Positions 1 through 8,535 of a stretch of DNA of 64,000 bases are shown here, piece after piece. Below the pieces are notes generated by a model that ran no database searches, was not told the origin of the DNA, and saw only the letters and a program-made list of their open reading frames with translations. A program made the translations under genes and the position numbers. Every line of letters starts with the position of its first letter. The first letter of the stretch is position 1. Origin of the DNA: Pseudomonas umsongensis (GTDB taxonomy: Bacteria > Pseudomonadota > Gammaproteobacteria > Pseudomonadales > Pseudomonadaceae); NCBI RefSeq assembly GCF_002236105.1, contig NZ_NIWU01000001.1:1-64000 (forward strand), given 5' to 3'.

Positions 1-1
1 G

Positions 2-100
2 GAAGGTCACTGCTACAGCCGCCTGCGTAGCTCCAAGGACTTCAAGGAAGGCGTGGAAGCGTTTCACAGCAAGCGTGCGGCAGTGTTCACCGGCGAGTAA
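2..100 (+). CDS. Enoyl-CoA hydratase/isomerase family protein (C-terminal end only)
   Basis: Only the last 32 codons are in the window; the reading frame is open from the left edge to a TAA stop at 98-100. The tail (…RSSKDFKEGVEAFHSKR…F) is the usual C-terminus of crotonase-fold enoyl-CoA hydratases, where the 'S.D..EG..AF..KR.P.F' pattern forms the last helix. It would hydrate a 2-enoyl-CoA in a beta-oxidation-like route. The substrate cannot be judged from this piece. An MFS transporter follows after about 180 bp on the same strand. Confidence 0.7.
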   Translation, partial: EGHCYSRLRSSKDFKEGVEAFHSKRAAVFTGE

Positions 101-284
101 ATGCGTACCGGCGAGCAGGCCCGGGAGTATGTTGGTAACAGCGTACGCCTTACGGAGCAGGGCCTGCCGCCCCTTCAATGCAACTGAAAGGGCACATCAA
201 GGTATCACCGCTGACCTGCTGATTACCTGCAACCCGCGTACCGGGGTGCAGAACGTTTCGATTCACCGTTTGTATGAGGCAACC

Positions 285-1637
285 ATGACGACGACAACAA
301 CAATAACTGCATCACCCACCAGCGACGCTATCGATACACCGCAGATTCCACCGGGCAAGGCCTTGCTCGCGGCATTTGCCTCGACATTCGGCTGGGCGCT
401 GGATCTGTTCGACCTGTTCATTCTGCTCTACGTGGCGCCGATCATCGGTCGCATGTTCTTCCCCTCGGACACCCCGACACTGTCGCTGGCCGCGGTGTAT
501 GCCTCATTCGCCGTGGCCTTGCTGGTGCGTCCGCTGGGTTCGGCAATCTTCGGCGCGTATGCAGACAAACACGGCCGCAAGCGTGCGTTGATGGTGTCGA
601 TGGTCGGCGTCGGTATTTCCACGGCATTGTTTGGCGTGTTGCCGACCATTCACCAGGTCGGGGTGTTGGCCCCGATACTGTTTTTGGTCTTGCGGGTCAT
701 TCAGGGCATTTTCGTTGGCGGTATCGTTGCCTCCACTCACACCATCGGCACCGAATCCATCTCGCCGCGCTATCGCGGCTTGATGTCCGGGTTGATCGGT
801 GGCGCCGGTGCCGGCATGGGCGCGCTGTTGGCGTCAGCCACTTATCGGGTGTTGTCGCAGATCTTTCCCGGGGATGAATTTGACGTCTGGGGCTGGCGCT
901 GCATGTTCTTCTGCGGCCTGCTCAGCACGTTTTTCGGTCTGGTGATGTTCCGTTACCTGGAAGAAACCCCGGTCTGGCAGCAACTGCAACAAGCGCGCAA
1001 AACCAAGGGTCCGGCGGTAGTGGTCGTGTCGCCACTCAAGCGTCTGTTCGGTCGCGAGTACCGCGGCGTGATGCTGGTCAATCTGCTGATTACCTTCGGC
1101 GGCGGTGCCACGTATTACCTGGCCTGCGGTTATCTGCCGACCTTGCTCAACGTGGTCGCCAAAGTGCCCCATACGCAGACTTCGCAGCTGCTCATGTACG
1201 GGTCGGTGGCAACCATTGTCGGCGCACTGGCCTTCGGTTACCTGAGTGACCTGATCGGTCGCAAGAAGACTTTCTTGCTGCTGGGTGTGATCAACCTGGT
1301 GAGCCTGCCGATGATGTTCCTGGGTGTCGCCGAGCCGGGTTCGCTGACCCGCACTGCGCTGTATTGCGTGGGCATTGCCTTCATGGGCGGGGCGATCATC
1401 GCGCCGATTCTGATCTTCCTCAACGAACGCTTTGCCACCGAACTGCGAGCCAGCGGCACCGGGTTGTCCTGGAATATCGGTTTCGCTCTCGGCGGAACCA
1501 TGCCGACCTTTGTGTCCCTGGTCAGCAGTAGCCCGGCGCAGATCCCCATGGTGCTGGCGATGTTCGCCGTCGGTCTGTCGGTGATCTACCTGATCGGCAG
1601 CGTGGTGATTCCAGAAACCCAAGGCAACTTCAAATAA
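285..1637 (+). CDS. MFS transporter, metabolite:H+ symporter type
   Basis: A 450-residue inner-membrane carrier. The ATG at 285 is chosen because GAGGC precedes it at good spacing; the open frame extends 70 codons upstream, but that part does not look like a transporter. Hydrophobic helices run through the protein, with the MFS loop signature 'DKHGRKRAL' after helix 2 and a second copy 'SDLIGRKKTF' mid-protein. 'DLFDLF' in helix 1 is typical of the sugar/metabolite:H+ symporter branch that includes aromatic-acid and sialic-acid carriers. The substrate is probably an organic acid (inference). Its last 8 bases overlap the convergent hydrolase gene. Confidence 0.85.
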   Translation: MTTTTTITASPTSDAIDTPQIPPGKALLAAFASTFGWALDLFDLFILLYVAPIIGRMFFPSDTPTLSLAAVYASFAVALLVRPLGSAIFGAYADKHGRKRALMVSMVGVGISTALFGVLPTIHQVGVLAPILFLVLRVIQGIFVGGIVASTHTIGTESISPRYRGLMSGLIGGAGAGMGALLASATYRVLSQIFPGDEFDVWGWRCMFFCGLLSTFFGLVMFRYLEETPVWQQLQQARKTKGPAVVVVSPLKRLFGREYRGVMLVNLLITFGGGATYYLACGYLPTLLNVVAKVPHTQTSQLLMYGSVATIVGALAFGYLSDLIGRKKTFLLLGVINLVSLPMMFLGVAEPGSLTRTALYCVGIAFMGGAIIAPILIFLNERFATELRASGTGLSWNIGFALGGTMPTFVSLVSSSPAQIPMVLAMFAVGLSVIYLIGSVVIPETQGNFK

Positions 1638-2415
1638 AGGCGGGAAGGTGCTCCAGGAATTCGCAGATCAGCTGCAAGGTCTGCTCGGGAGCTTCGGTTT
1701 GGGGAAAGTGCCGACAGTCATCCAGCAACACACAGCGGCACGGTCCAGGTACCTGTCGCTGGATGACGACCAGTTGCTCGGGCGTGGCGTAGTGGTCTTC
1801 GCGACCCTGAATGACCAGCAGCGGCTTTTCGATATTCGCCAACTGCGCTTCGAGATCGTCCAGGGAAAAGTCCGGGTGCAACCAACTGTCGCTCCAGCCG
1901 TGAAAAGCGCCGTCGACATTGGTCCCATGGTGGCGTGCCAGGCGCTCGCGCAATTCGCCCTGATGCCACACCTCGGTGGTATGGCGAATGCCATCGAGGC
2001 TCTCGGTCTCGACAATCACGTGAGGCGCCAGTGCAATGCTGCCCAACACGCGTGGATCGTTGGCGGCGGCATAGGCAAGGACGATGGACGCGCCGTCACT
2101 GTGACCGAGCAAGACCACTTGCGGCAGTTGCAAGGCATCGAGCAATTGCCGCAGTTCACGAGGGCCGTCGCTGCTCAGGTAATCCAGCGGACGCGGCAGG
2201 GGTACCGGGCTCGATTGCCCATAACCCTGACGGCTGTAAGTGACCACACCGCAGCCGCTGGCCTGGGCCAGGCGCAGGGGGAAGTCTTTCCATTGGTCGG
2301 CGCTGCCGAGGCCTTCGTGCAACAGCACCAGTGTCGGTCGCGACGGGTCAGCCGCAGGCAGTTGGCGATATTCCAGGCGCAGCGGCCCAAGTTGCAAAAA
2401 TTGTTGTGGCGACAT
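1630..2415 (-). CDS. Alpha/beta hydrolase
   Basis: A 261-residue cytoplasmic alpha/beta-hydrolase-fold enzyme with no signal peptide. The oxyanion-hole region 'LLHEGLGSADQW' lies near residue 32. The nucleophile elbow is 'GHSDG' near residue 105. The acid lies in the 'VIQGREDHYATPEQ' region and the histidine in 'CRHFPQ'. The size and motifs fit the enol-lactonase/esterase group, but the substrate is open. It is convergent with the MFS gene (8-base overlap) and about 90 bp from the divergent xdhC-like gene. Too small and not secreted, so it is not a PET hydrolase candidate. Confidence 0.8.
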   Translation of the reverse strand: MSPQQFLQLGPLRLEYRQLPAADPSRPTLVLLHEGLGSADQWKDFPLRLAQASGCGVVTYSRQGYGQSSPVPLPRPLDYLSSDGPRELRQLLDALQLPQVVLLGHSDGASIVLAYAAANDPRVLGSIALAPHVIVETESLDGIRHTTEVWHQGELRERLARHHGTNVDGAFHGWSDSWLHPDFSLDDLEAQLANIEKPLLVIQGREDHYATPEQLVVIQRQVPGPCRCVLLDDCRHFPQTEAPEQTLQLICEFLEHLPAFI

Positions 2416-2504
2416 GTTGAATCAACGATTGAACAGGATTGCTCGAAGGTTACCGTAAACGTAACCCTGCATGCAGCACCACGCTTTGCTTGAGGTATAA
2501 AAAC

Positions 2505-3476
2505 ATGCGTCATCTCGATGTTCAGGTGATCGACCAGGCACTGCAATGGGCTCGCGCCGGGCAGGCCCAGTGGCTGTGCACAGTGCTCTCCACCTATGGC
2601 TCGGCGCCGCGTGCGCCGGGTGCGATGCTGGTGACCAATGGCACGGGCGAACACGTCGGCTCGCTGTCGGGTGGCTGCGTCGAGGAGGAGTTTCTCGAAA
2701 GTCTGGCGCGCGGTGAATTACGCGAACCGGCACAGATCGTCAGTTATGGCGACAGCGTCGAGCAACGCCACCGTCTACGATTGCCCTGTGGCGGCGTGCT
2801 GATCGTACTGGTCGAGCACCGCGCTGCCAGTCTCGAATGGATCGAGCATCTGGAGGTTCTGCAAGCGGCGTTACTCGGCCAGCGCCGTCTGCTGCGTTAC
2901 ATCGAGCTGAGCAGCGGTGCCTTGCGCCTGGACCCGGACACCGGACATGGCAGCGAGCGGGTGCAAGTCGTCGACGAAAGGGTGCGCATCAGCGTTGGCC
3001 CGGCGTTGCGCCTGATTCTGGCAGGGCTCTCTCCGGTCGCTGAAGTCTGCGCCAGTTTCGCCCGCGCCATCGGCTGCGAAGTCATCGCCTGCGACCCCCG
3101 GGAAGAGATGCTGCATGTCCAGCTCGAAGGCGTGGAGATGCAGCGCGTGCTGCCCTCGATGTTCATTGCCGCCGGAGGTTGCCACGCGGCGACCGCGGTG
3201 GTGGCGCTGACTCACGATCCGCGAATCGATGATCTGGCGCTGATGGAAGCGGTGCACACCCCGGCGTTTTACATCGGCGCCATGGGTTCTCAGGCGACCT
3301 CGGCCAAGCGCGCCGAGCGGCTCAAACGCATCGGTGGACTGACGGATGAACAGATTGCCCGTTTGCACATGCCCATCGGCCTCGATCTGGGCAGCAAGGC
3401 CCCGGCGGAAATCGCTCTGGCGGTGGTGGCCGATATCCTGCGCGTTTATCACGGCAAAGAACGCCATGCCTTGTAA
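2505..3476 (+). CDS. XdhC/CoxI-family protein
   Basis: A 323-residue protein. The start at ATG 2505 is preferred over an upstream in-frame start because the conserved domain begins at 'MRHLDVQVI'. It has an N-terminal XdhC_CoxI domain ('GSAPRAPGAML', 'GSLSGGCVEE') and a C-terminal Rossmann-like XdhC_C domain ('LTHDPRIDDLALMEA', 'YIGAMGSQATSAKR', 'PIGLDLGSKAPAEIALAV'). Proteins of this family bind molybdenum cofactor, sulfurate it and insert it into xanthine-dehydrogenase-type hydroxylases. No molybdenum hydroxylase gene is present in this window, so its client is either to the left or elsewhere. Confidence 0.85.
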   Translation: MRHLDVQVIDQALQWARAGQAQWLCTVLSTYGSAPRAPGAMLVTNGTGEHVGSLSGGCVEEEFLESLARGELREPAQIVSYGDSVEQRHRLRLPCGGVLIVLVEHRAASLEWIEHLEVLQAALLGQRRLLRYIELSSGALRLDPDTGHGSERVQVVDERVRISVGPALRLILAGLSPVAEVCASFARAIGCEVIACDPREEMLHVQLEGVEMQRVLPSMFIAAGGCHAATAVVALTHDPRIDDLALMEAVHTPAFYIGAMGSQATSAKRAERLKRIGGLTDEQIARLHMPIGLDLGSKAPAEIALAVVADILRVYHGKERHAL

Positions 3477-4519
3477 AGCGGTTTTTCCGACGAACGTGGG
3501 GGCTGCGAAAGTCGAGGTAGACGCTCGGTCATTCGCGCGCGATAGTGGCCAGCGAAGTGTTGCTGAACCATAGCGCGATCGCCGGGGTTGAGAAATAGAT
3601 AGACGCCCCGATGATATGCATTGTGGTCGGTAACAATATCGCTTTTAGCGAGCGGAGGAATCTGATGTCGATTGCCCAACGGGTTTTCCACGGCAAGTTT
3701 GGCCGGGTCGCCTTGCTGAATATGGATCGTTCGCTGGTCACCCACACCCATTCTGAATGCCATGTGCTGGTCAAAGTGTCCGGCGAAGACACTTACTTCA
3801 ACGTCAACGGTCGGCGGGTTCCGCTCAGCGATCGCACGGCGGTGCTGGTCAACGCCTGGCAGCCGCATTTCTACGATCCGCAGCCGGGTGCCGGTGCCAC
3901 CCTTATCCTCGCTCTCTACATAGAGCCCGCCTGGCTGGCCACTGCCCAGCAGTCGCTGGCGCTGAGTGGTCGGCCGGACTTTTTTGCCCAGTCATGCATC
4001 GAGCTGTCGAGTCGTAATCGCACCTTGGCTGACATCCTGGTCGCCGAAGCGCATGGCTGCGGGCTCGTGCCGAAAGAGCGCATGGAATTCATGCTGTTTG
4101 ATTTCCTGATCGAACTGATCGAGGACTTTTCCAGCTGGCGGCATTTGTCACTACTGGGTGCGCCGAACTCAGGCGAGTTCCGGGACGCGCGCGTGCGCCG
4201 TGGCACCGCCTGGTTGCTTGAGCACCTCGATGATCCGAACCCGATCGACAACGCCGCACGGGCGTGTGGTCTGTCCCGGGCGCACTTCTTTGCGCTGTTC
4301 AAGAAAGATACCGGCATGACGCCGACCCTGTTGCTTAACGACGCGCGCATGCGCCGGGCTTTTGCCTGGCTGGAGCGTGAGCGCAGTGGAACGTTGGGCC
4401 TGTTGTCGGAGAACCTCGGGTTCTCCGAGCAAGGTCATTTCACGCGGTTTTTCCAGCAACACATCGGCGCCTCTCCCAGCCAGTACCGAAGGGTAGTGGA
4501 TAGCTATGCGGGGGTTTGA
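3477..4519 (+). repeat. Direct repeat copy A (AraC gene plus its upstream region)
   Basis: This segment starts right after the xdhC-like stop codon and ends at the AraC stop. It is closely matched by about 21850-22895 in the same orientation, including the non-coding 180 bp in front of the gene ('TTTTCCGACGA…GTGGGGGCTGCGAAAGTCG'). Similarity stops abruptly on both sides. Confidence 0.9.
3665..4519 (+). CDS. AraC-family transcriptional regulator (copy A)
   Basis: A 284-residue regulator. ATG 3665 follows GCGGAGG; an upstream in-frame ATG lacks a ribosome site. The N-terminal cupin-like sensing half carries 'THTHSECHVLVKVSGEDTYF', and the C-terminal double helix-turn-helix carries 'ACGLSRAHFFALFKKDTGMTPT' and 'LGFSEQGHFTRFFQQHIGASPSQYRR'. 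By my reading only nine residues differ from the copy at 22041-22895. It sits directly upstream of the ABC importer, with a 346-bp gap. Its target genes are unknown; either flank is possible. Confidence 0.9.
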   Translation: MSIAQRVFHGKFGRVALLNMDRSLVTHTHSECHVLVKVSGEDTYFNVNGRRVPLSDRTAVLVNAWQPHFYDPQPGAGATLILALYIEPAWLATAQQSLALSGRPDFFAQSCIELSSRNRTLADILVAEAHGCGLVPKERMEFMLFDFLIELIEDFSSWRHLSLLGAPNSGEFRDARVRRGTAWLLEHLDDPNPIDNAARACGLSRAHFFALFKKDTGMTPTLLLNDARMRRAFAWLERERSGTLGLLSENLGFSEQGHFTRFFQQHIGASPSQYRRVVDSYAGV

Positions 4520-4865
4520 ATATCGCCTCAGCTGAATCCTGGCCTGCTCAGGTTCTTTCCTGAAATTCAGACTCCAAGGCAAACTTGCAGACGGCCGCGC
4601 AAAACTCCATCGCTCAAGGCAAGGCTTTCCCCGTGCCTTTCTCCCACACTCGGCTCTAATGCTAGCGGCTGGGTGTGGTTGGCAGAAGCGTTGGCTATGT
4701 CTATAGCCGCTTAACCTTCCCCAGTCACAATACTGAAAATGGCTGGATTCGAGAAAATAAAGACTTTTTACGTATAAATGGTTCCTTAAAATAATATTGG
4801 ACCAGTATTAGTCGACGACTTAGATTCACCTTACAAGAAAAGCAAGAACGTGAGTTGAAAATAAT
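4520..4865. promoter_or_regulatory. Intergenic control region in front of the ABC importer
   Basis: 346 bp without a gene. The right half (about 4740-4865) is clearly A+T-rich against the surrounding DNA. It holds an imperfect dyad, AATATTGG-A-CCAGTATT, at 4793-4809, with 7 of 8 positions paired, which could be an operator for the LysR or AraC regulator. I see no convincing -35/-10 pair. No tRNA or small ORF is evident. Confidence 0.35.
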
Positions 4866-5645
4866 ATGGCTAATGATGCGATTCTGGAAACTGTTGGTTT
4901 GACCAAAGAGTTCAAAGGATTTACCGCTGTTGAAAATGTCAACTTGCGTGTAAAGCGTGGCTCAATCCATGCCCTGATCGGTCCAAACGGTGCCGGCAAG
5001 ACGACATGTTTTAACTTGCTCACCAAGTTTCTCGATCCTACCCAAGGGAGTATTCGCTTCAACGGCCAGGACATCACTTGTGAGCACCCAGCTGCAGTAG
5101 CGCGGAGAGGGATGATTCGCTCTTTCCAGATATCGGCAGTATTTCCTCGGCTTACCGTGCGAGAAAACATCTATATTCCGCTACAGCGAAGCCTGGGGAC
5201 TTCCTTCCATTTCTGGAAGTCGCGCGCTGCGCTTGCCGCTCTTGACGATAGAGCGATGGAGTTGCTCGCCCAAGTGGGGTTGGAGTCATTCGCCGATCTA
5301 GTAGCAATGGAACTTTCCTATGGCCGCAAGCGAGCGCTGGAGATAGCCACCACTTTAGCGCTGGACCCTGAGTTGATGTTGCTCGATGAACCCACCCAAG
5401 GCATGGGGCATGAAGATGTCGATTGGGTCATGGAGCTGATCAAGAATGTCGCCGCCAACCGCACTGTCCTGATGGTCGAGCACAACATGAAGGTTGTGGA
5501 GGGGATTTGCGACACTATCACGGTACTTGCCCGCGGCAGTGTGCTCGCCGAGGGTAGTTATTCTGAAGTTTCAGTCAATCCACTCGTGGTCGAAGCCTAT
5601 ATGGGGAGTGCCGACAGTGAGCTGCGCTCTCCAGGGGGGCATTGA
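4866..5645 (+). CDS. Branched-chain/aromatic-acid type ABC transporter, ATP-binding protein (LivG-like)
   Basis: A 259-residue ATPase of the HAAT importer family. Walker A is GPNGAGKTT at residues 39-47. The segment 'TFQIS/RSFQISAVFPRLTVREN' is the Q-loop, and 'LSYGRKRALEIATTLALDPELMLLDEPTQGM' holds the signature motif and Walker B. The signature is 'LSYGRKR' rather than LSGGQ, as usual for LivG. 'VEHNMKVV' is the switch histidine. It is first of five importer genes, and the next gene starts one base after its stop. Its A+T content is higher than that of the metabolic genes further right, hinting at a different origin. Confidence 0.9.
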   Translation: MANDAILETVGLTKEFKGFTAVENVNLRVKRGSIHALIGPNGAGKTTCFNLLTKFLDPTQGSIRFNGQDITCEHPAAVARRGMIRSFQISAVFPRLTVRENIYIPLQRSLGTSFHFWKSRAALAALDDRAMELLAQVGLESFADLVAMELSYGRKRALEIATTLALDPELMLLDEPTQGMGHEDVDWVMELIKNVAANRTVLMVEHNMKVVEGICDTITVLARGSVLAEGSYSEVSVNPLVVEAYMGSADSELRSPGGH

Positions 5646-5646
5646 T

Positions 5647-6357
5647 ATGACCAATGCTACCGAATACATGCGAGTTGCCAACTTGCAAGCCTTCTACGGT
5701 GAGTCTCACGTTCTCCACGGCATTGACTTCACTGTGAAACAGGGTGAATGCGTTACCTTGTTAGGTCGCAATGGCGCAGGCCGCACCACCACCTTGCGAG
5801 CCATTATGGGGCTTACGGGGAAGCGCCAAGGTTCGATCATAATAGACGGTACTGAGACCATTGATCTATCGCCCCACAAGATTGCGCGTCTGGGTGTGGG
5901 TTATTGCCCAGAGGAAAGAGGCATCTATGCCAGTCTTTCGTGTGAGGAAAATCTGCTGTTGCTGCCGCGTTTAGGAAACAATGGAATGTGCCTGGAGGAA
6001 ATCTATGAGATGTTCCCCAACCTCTACGAGCGTCGTCACAGCCAAGGTACCCGCATGTCGGGTGGTGAACAGCAAATGCTGGCCCTGGCCCGAGTCCTGC
6101 GCACTGGTGCGCGCCTTCTACTGCTTGACGAGATATCCGAGGGACTTGCACCGGTCATCGTCCAGCGGCTCGCCGAAATCATCCGCCAGCTCAAGAGCAA
6201 GGGCTTCACAATTCTTCTGGTCGAACAGAATTCACGTTTTGCCGCCCCCCTCGCGGATCGCATGTACATCGTCGAGCACGGCAAGATTATCGCTGAGATT
6301 CACCAGCACGAAGTTGGGCAAAAAAGCGATCTGCTTCAAGAATATTTAGGGATCTAA
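5647..6357 (+). CDS. Branched-chain type ABC transporter, ATP-binding protein (LivF-like) with Arg in Walker A
   Basis: A 236-residue ATPase that should pair with the LivG-like protein. ATG 5647 lies one base after the preceding stop, so translation is probably coupled. The Walker A region reads G-R-N-G-A-G-R-T-T (residues 40-48), with Arg46 (codon CGC, 5782-5784) where the invariant Lys is expected. The rest is intact: 'MSGGEQQMLALARVL' signature, 'LLLLDEISEGLAP' Walker B, 'LLVEQN' switch region. Such a substitution usually lowers ATP binding, and the Lys in LivG could carry turnover. The codon reads clearly, so I do not see evidence for a frameshift. Confidence 0.9.
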   Translation: MTNATEYMRVANLQAFYGESHVLHGIDFTVKQGECVTLLGRNGAGRTTTLRAIMGLTGKRQGSIIIDGTETIDLSPHKIARLGVGYCPEERGIYASLSCEENLLLLPRLGNNGMCLEEIYEMFPNLYERRHSQGTRMSGGEQQMLALARVLRTGARLLLLDEISEGLAPVIVQRLAEIIRQLKSKGFTILLVEQNSRFAAPLADRMYIVEHGKIIAEIHQHEVGQKSDLLQEYLGI

Positions 6358-6505
6358 TATCGGCTAAAGCACTTGTCTGGTTTAGACGGTTCCAACGGCG
6401 AGCCAAGGGATTTAAAGCCTGCAACCCCTACAACGCACCTTCTGGGTACAAGGCTGAAGCGTGTGGCTCTATAAGTATTCCAGGCTCTTCGGCGAATATC
6501 CTACT

Positions 6506-6513
6506 AATAACAA
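6506..6513 (+). promoter_or_regulatory. Candidate Crc/Hfq motif upstream of the LivH-like gene
   Basis: AATAACAA fits the AANAANAA pattern bound by Hfq with Crc on Pseudomonas catabolic mRNAs. It lies about 20 bases before the ATG at 6532. Confidence 0.4.
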
Positions 6514-6531
6514 ATCGTCAGGATAAACAAT

Positions 6532-7419
6532 ATGGCAACACTCTTCGATGTTCCATTGTCGGCCTTGACAGGCCAACTTATGCTAGGGCTGGTTAACGGC
6601 TCGTTTTACGCGATCCTCAGCCTGGGCTTGGCAGTTATATTTGGCATGCTTCGCATCATCAATTTCGCGCACGGTGCGTTTTTCATGATGGGAGCGTTTT
6701 TTTCATGGATGTGTCTCAATTATTTTGGCGTCAACTATTGGTGGTCATTGTTGCTTGTACCACTCACGGTGGGGATTGTCGGCGTTGTGATCGAACGCGC
6801 TCTGCTGCAGTGGTTGTATAAGCTCGATCATCTATACGGTTTATTGCTGACATTTGGGATGGCGCTCATCATCGAGGGCGTTTTCCGTAATGAATTTGGT
6901 GTTTCAGGTCAACCCTACGCAGTCCCTGAGGCACTGAAAGGGGCAATGAATCTGGGTTTCATGTTTCTACCCGTCTACCGAGTCTGGGTGATTGTTGCCT
7001 CGCTTGCCGTATGCGCCCTGACGTGGTTCATGATCGAAAGGACACGCTTGGGGTCATACTTGCGTGCTGCCACGGAAAACCCGGCACTGACCCAGGCCTT
7101 CGGCATTAATGTACCTGTCATGGTGATGCTGACTTATGGTTTCGGCGTCGCGCTGGCCAGTTTTGCCGGGGTGCTGGCTGCGCCAGTATTACAAGTCAGT
7201 CCCATGATGGGCTCGCAGTTGATTATTGTGGTATTTGCGGTAGTGGTGATTGGCGGGATGGGCTCAATTTTTGGCGCCATTATTACCGGTCTTTCACTCG
7301 GCGTGATTGAGGGTTTGGCCAAACTGTTCTATCCGGAAGTTTCCGCAACCATTGTTTTTATTATCATGGCGATCGTCCTGTTATTTCGGCCGGCCGGTCT
7401 ATTTGGGAGGGCTGAGTAA
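6532..7419 (+). CDS. Branched-chain type ABC transporter, permease (LivH-like)
   Basis: A 295-residue, strongly hydrophobic inner-membrane protein. It carries the LivH hallmarks 'GLVNGSFYAILSLGLAVIFGMLRIINFAHGAFFMMGA' near the N-terminus, 'AATENPALTQAFGINV' (cytoplasmic coupling loop contacting the ATPase) near residue 180, and a C-terminal 'VVIGGMGSIFGAIITG'. It forms the translocation pore with the next gene's product. A gap of 174 bp separates it from the ATPase genes and may hold a second promoter. The next permease starts 1 base after its stop. Confidence 0.9.
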   Translation: MATLFDVPLSALTGQLMLGLVNGSFYAILSLGLAVIFGMLRIINFAHGAFFMMGAFFSWMCLNYFGVNYWWSLLLVPLTVGIVGVVIERALLQWLYKLDHLYGLLLTFGMALIIEGVFRNEFGVSGQPYAVPEALKGAMNLGFMFLPVYRVWVIVASLAVCALTWFMIERTRLGSYLRAATENPALTQAFGINVPVMVMLTYGFGVALASFAGVLAAPVLQVSPMMGSQLIIVVFAVVVIGGMGSIFGAIITGLSLGVIEGLAKLFYPEVSATIVFIIMAIVLLFRPAGLFGRAE

Positions 7420-7420
7420 C

Positions 7421-8452
7421 ATGTCATCGAGAACGCGACTATTAGGCTGTATCCTTCTGCTCATCTGCGGCGCTATTGTCCCCTTCGCCATATACCCGAT
7501 ACTGGCCATGAAGGTGCTTTGTTTTGCGCTGTTTGCCTGTGCATTCAATCTTTTGCTTGGCTATACCGGCTTGCTTTCGTTCGGTCATGCCGTCTTTTTC
7601 GGCGCAGCCGCTTATGTGAGCGCCTACAGCATCAAGGTGTGGGGCTTCCCGCCCGAGCTGGGGATCCTCGCAGCGGTTGTGGCTGCCGCCGTGCTGGGGT
7701 TGGGATTCGGCCTGTTGGCGATACGGTGCTCAGGCATCTACTTTGCGATGATCACATTGGCGTTGGCGCAGATGATGTATTTCGTCTTCCTGCAATCTCC
7801 GTTCACCGGAGGGGAGGACGGTTTACAAGGTGTGCAGCGCGGGCTGTTATTTGGGTTTATCGACCTCAGCAACGACGTAAATCTGTACTACCTGGTGTTT
7901 GCCATCTTTGTTTTTGGCTTCTGGTTGATTCATCGCGTTATCCAGTCTCCTTTTGGCCAGATTCTCAAAGCCATTCGAGAAAACGAGTCGAGGGTGATTT
8001 CCCTGGGCTATCAGGCAGCCCGATACAAATTGTTGGCCTTCGTTCTTTCGGCTGCTCTGGCGGGGCTCGCTGGCGGTACAAAAGCCGTGGTGTTTCAGTT
8101 CGCGACCTTGAGCGACGCCCATTGGCAGACCTCGGGCGAAGTAGTGCTGATGACCCTGCTCGGAGGCCTGGGCACCGTCTTCGGCCCACTGATAGGGGCC
8201 GCCATCGTTGTGACTCTGCAGAACGCATTGGCCGATAAGGTGGGCGCGCTCTTGCCAGTCATCATGGGCGTCATTTTCATCGTTTGCGTGCTGCTCTTTC
8301 GCCGCGGTATTGCCGGGGAGTTTGCGGCTTTCTACCAAAGCAGGCTGGCGGCAAGGCGCGCTGATGCAAACCGCCGAAAGTCTCTTGGGGCCTCTCGCAA
8401 AGGGGGCGGTGCAAGGGGAGCGGATGGTTCGGCGAGGGAGGCGAACCCGTGA
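7421..8452 (+). CDS. Branched-chain type ABC transporter, permease (LivM-like)
   Basis: A 343-residue inner-membrane permease. ATG 7421 has GGGAGGG before it; a longer in-frame extension overlaps livH and is not LivM-like. Family motifs are 'CAFNLLLGYTGLLSFGHAVFFGAAAY', 'IRENESRVISLGYQAARYKLLAFVLSA' (coupling loop) and 'LLGGLGTVFGPLIGAA'. The last 35 residues are rich in Arg, Ala and Gly and look like a cytoplasmic tail outside the conserved domain. Confidence 0.9.
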   Translation: MSSRTRLLGCILLLICGAIVPFAIYPILAMKVLCFALFACAFNLLLGYTGLLSFGHAVFFGAAAYVSAYSIKVWGFPPELGILAAVVAAAVLGLGFGLLAIRCSGIYFAMITLALAQMMYFVFLQSPFTGGEDGLQGVQRGLLFGFIDLSNDVNLYYLVFAIFVFGFWLIHRVIQSPFGQILKAIRENESRVISLGYQAARYKLLAFVLSAALAGLAGGTKAVVFQFATLSDAHWQTSGEVVLMTLLGGLGTVFGPLIGAAIVVTLQNALADKVGALLPVIMGVIFIVCVLLFRRGIAGEFAAFYQSRLAARRADANRRKSLGASRKGGGARGADGSAREANP

Positions 8453-8527
8453 TGCGGATGTCGAGCATTCAACTTCGAAAAATATAAAAAAACCCGTACT
8501 AAACACCCGAATGAACGAGTAGGAGAA

Positions 8528-8535
8528 AATAATAA
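8528..8535 (+). promoter_or_regulatory. Candidate Crc/Hfq motif overlapping the start of the binding-protein gene
   Basis: AATAATAA runs into the ATG at 8535, just after the AGGAG ribosome site at 8521. It fits the AANAANAA pattern exactly. Confidence 0.45.
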
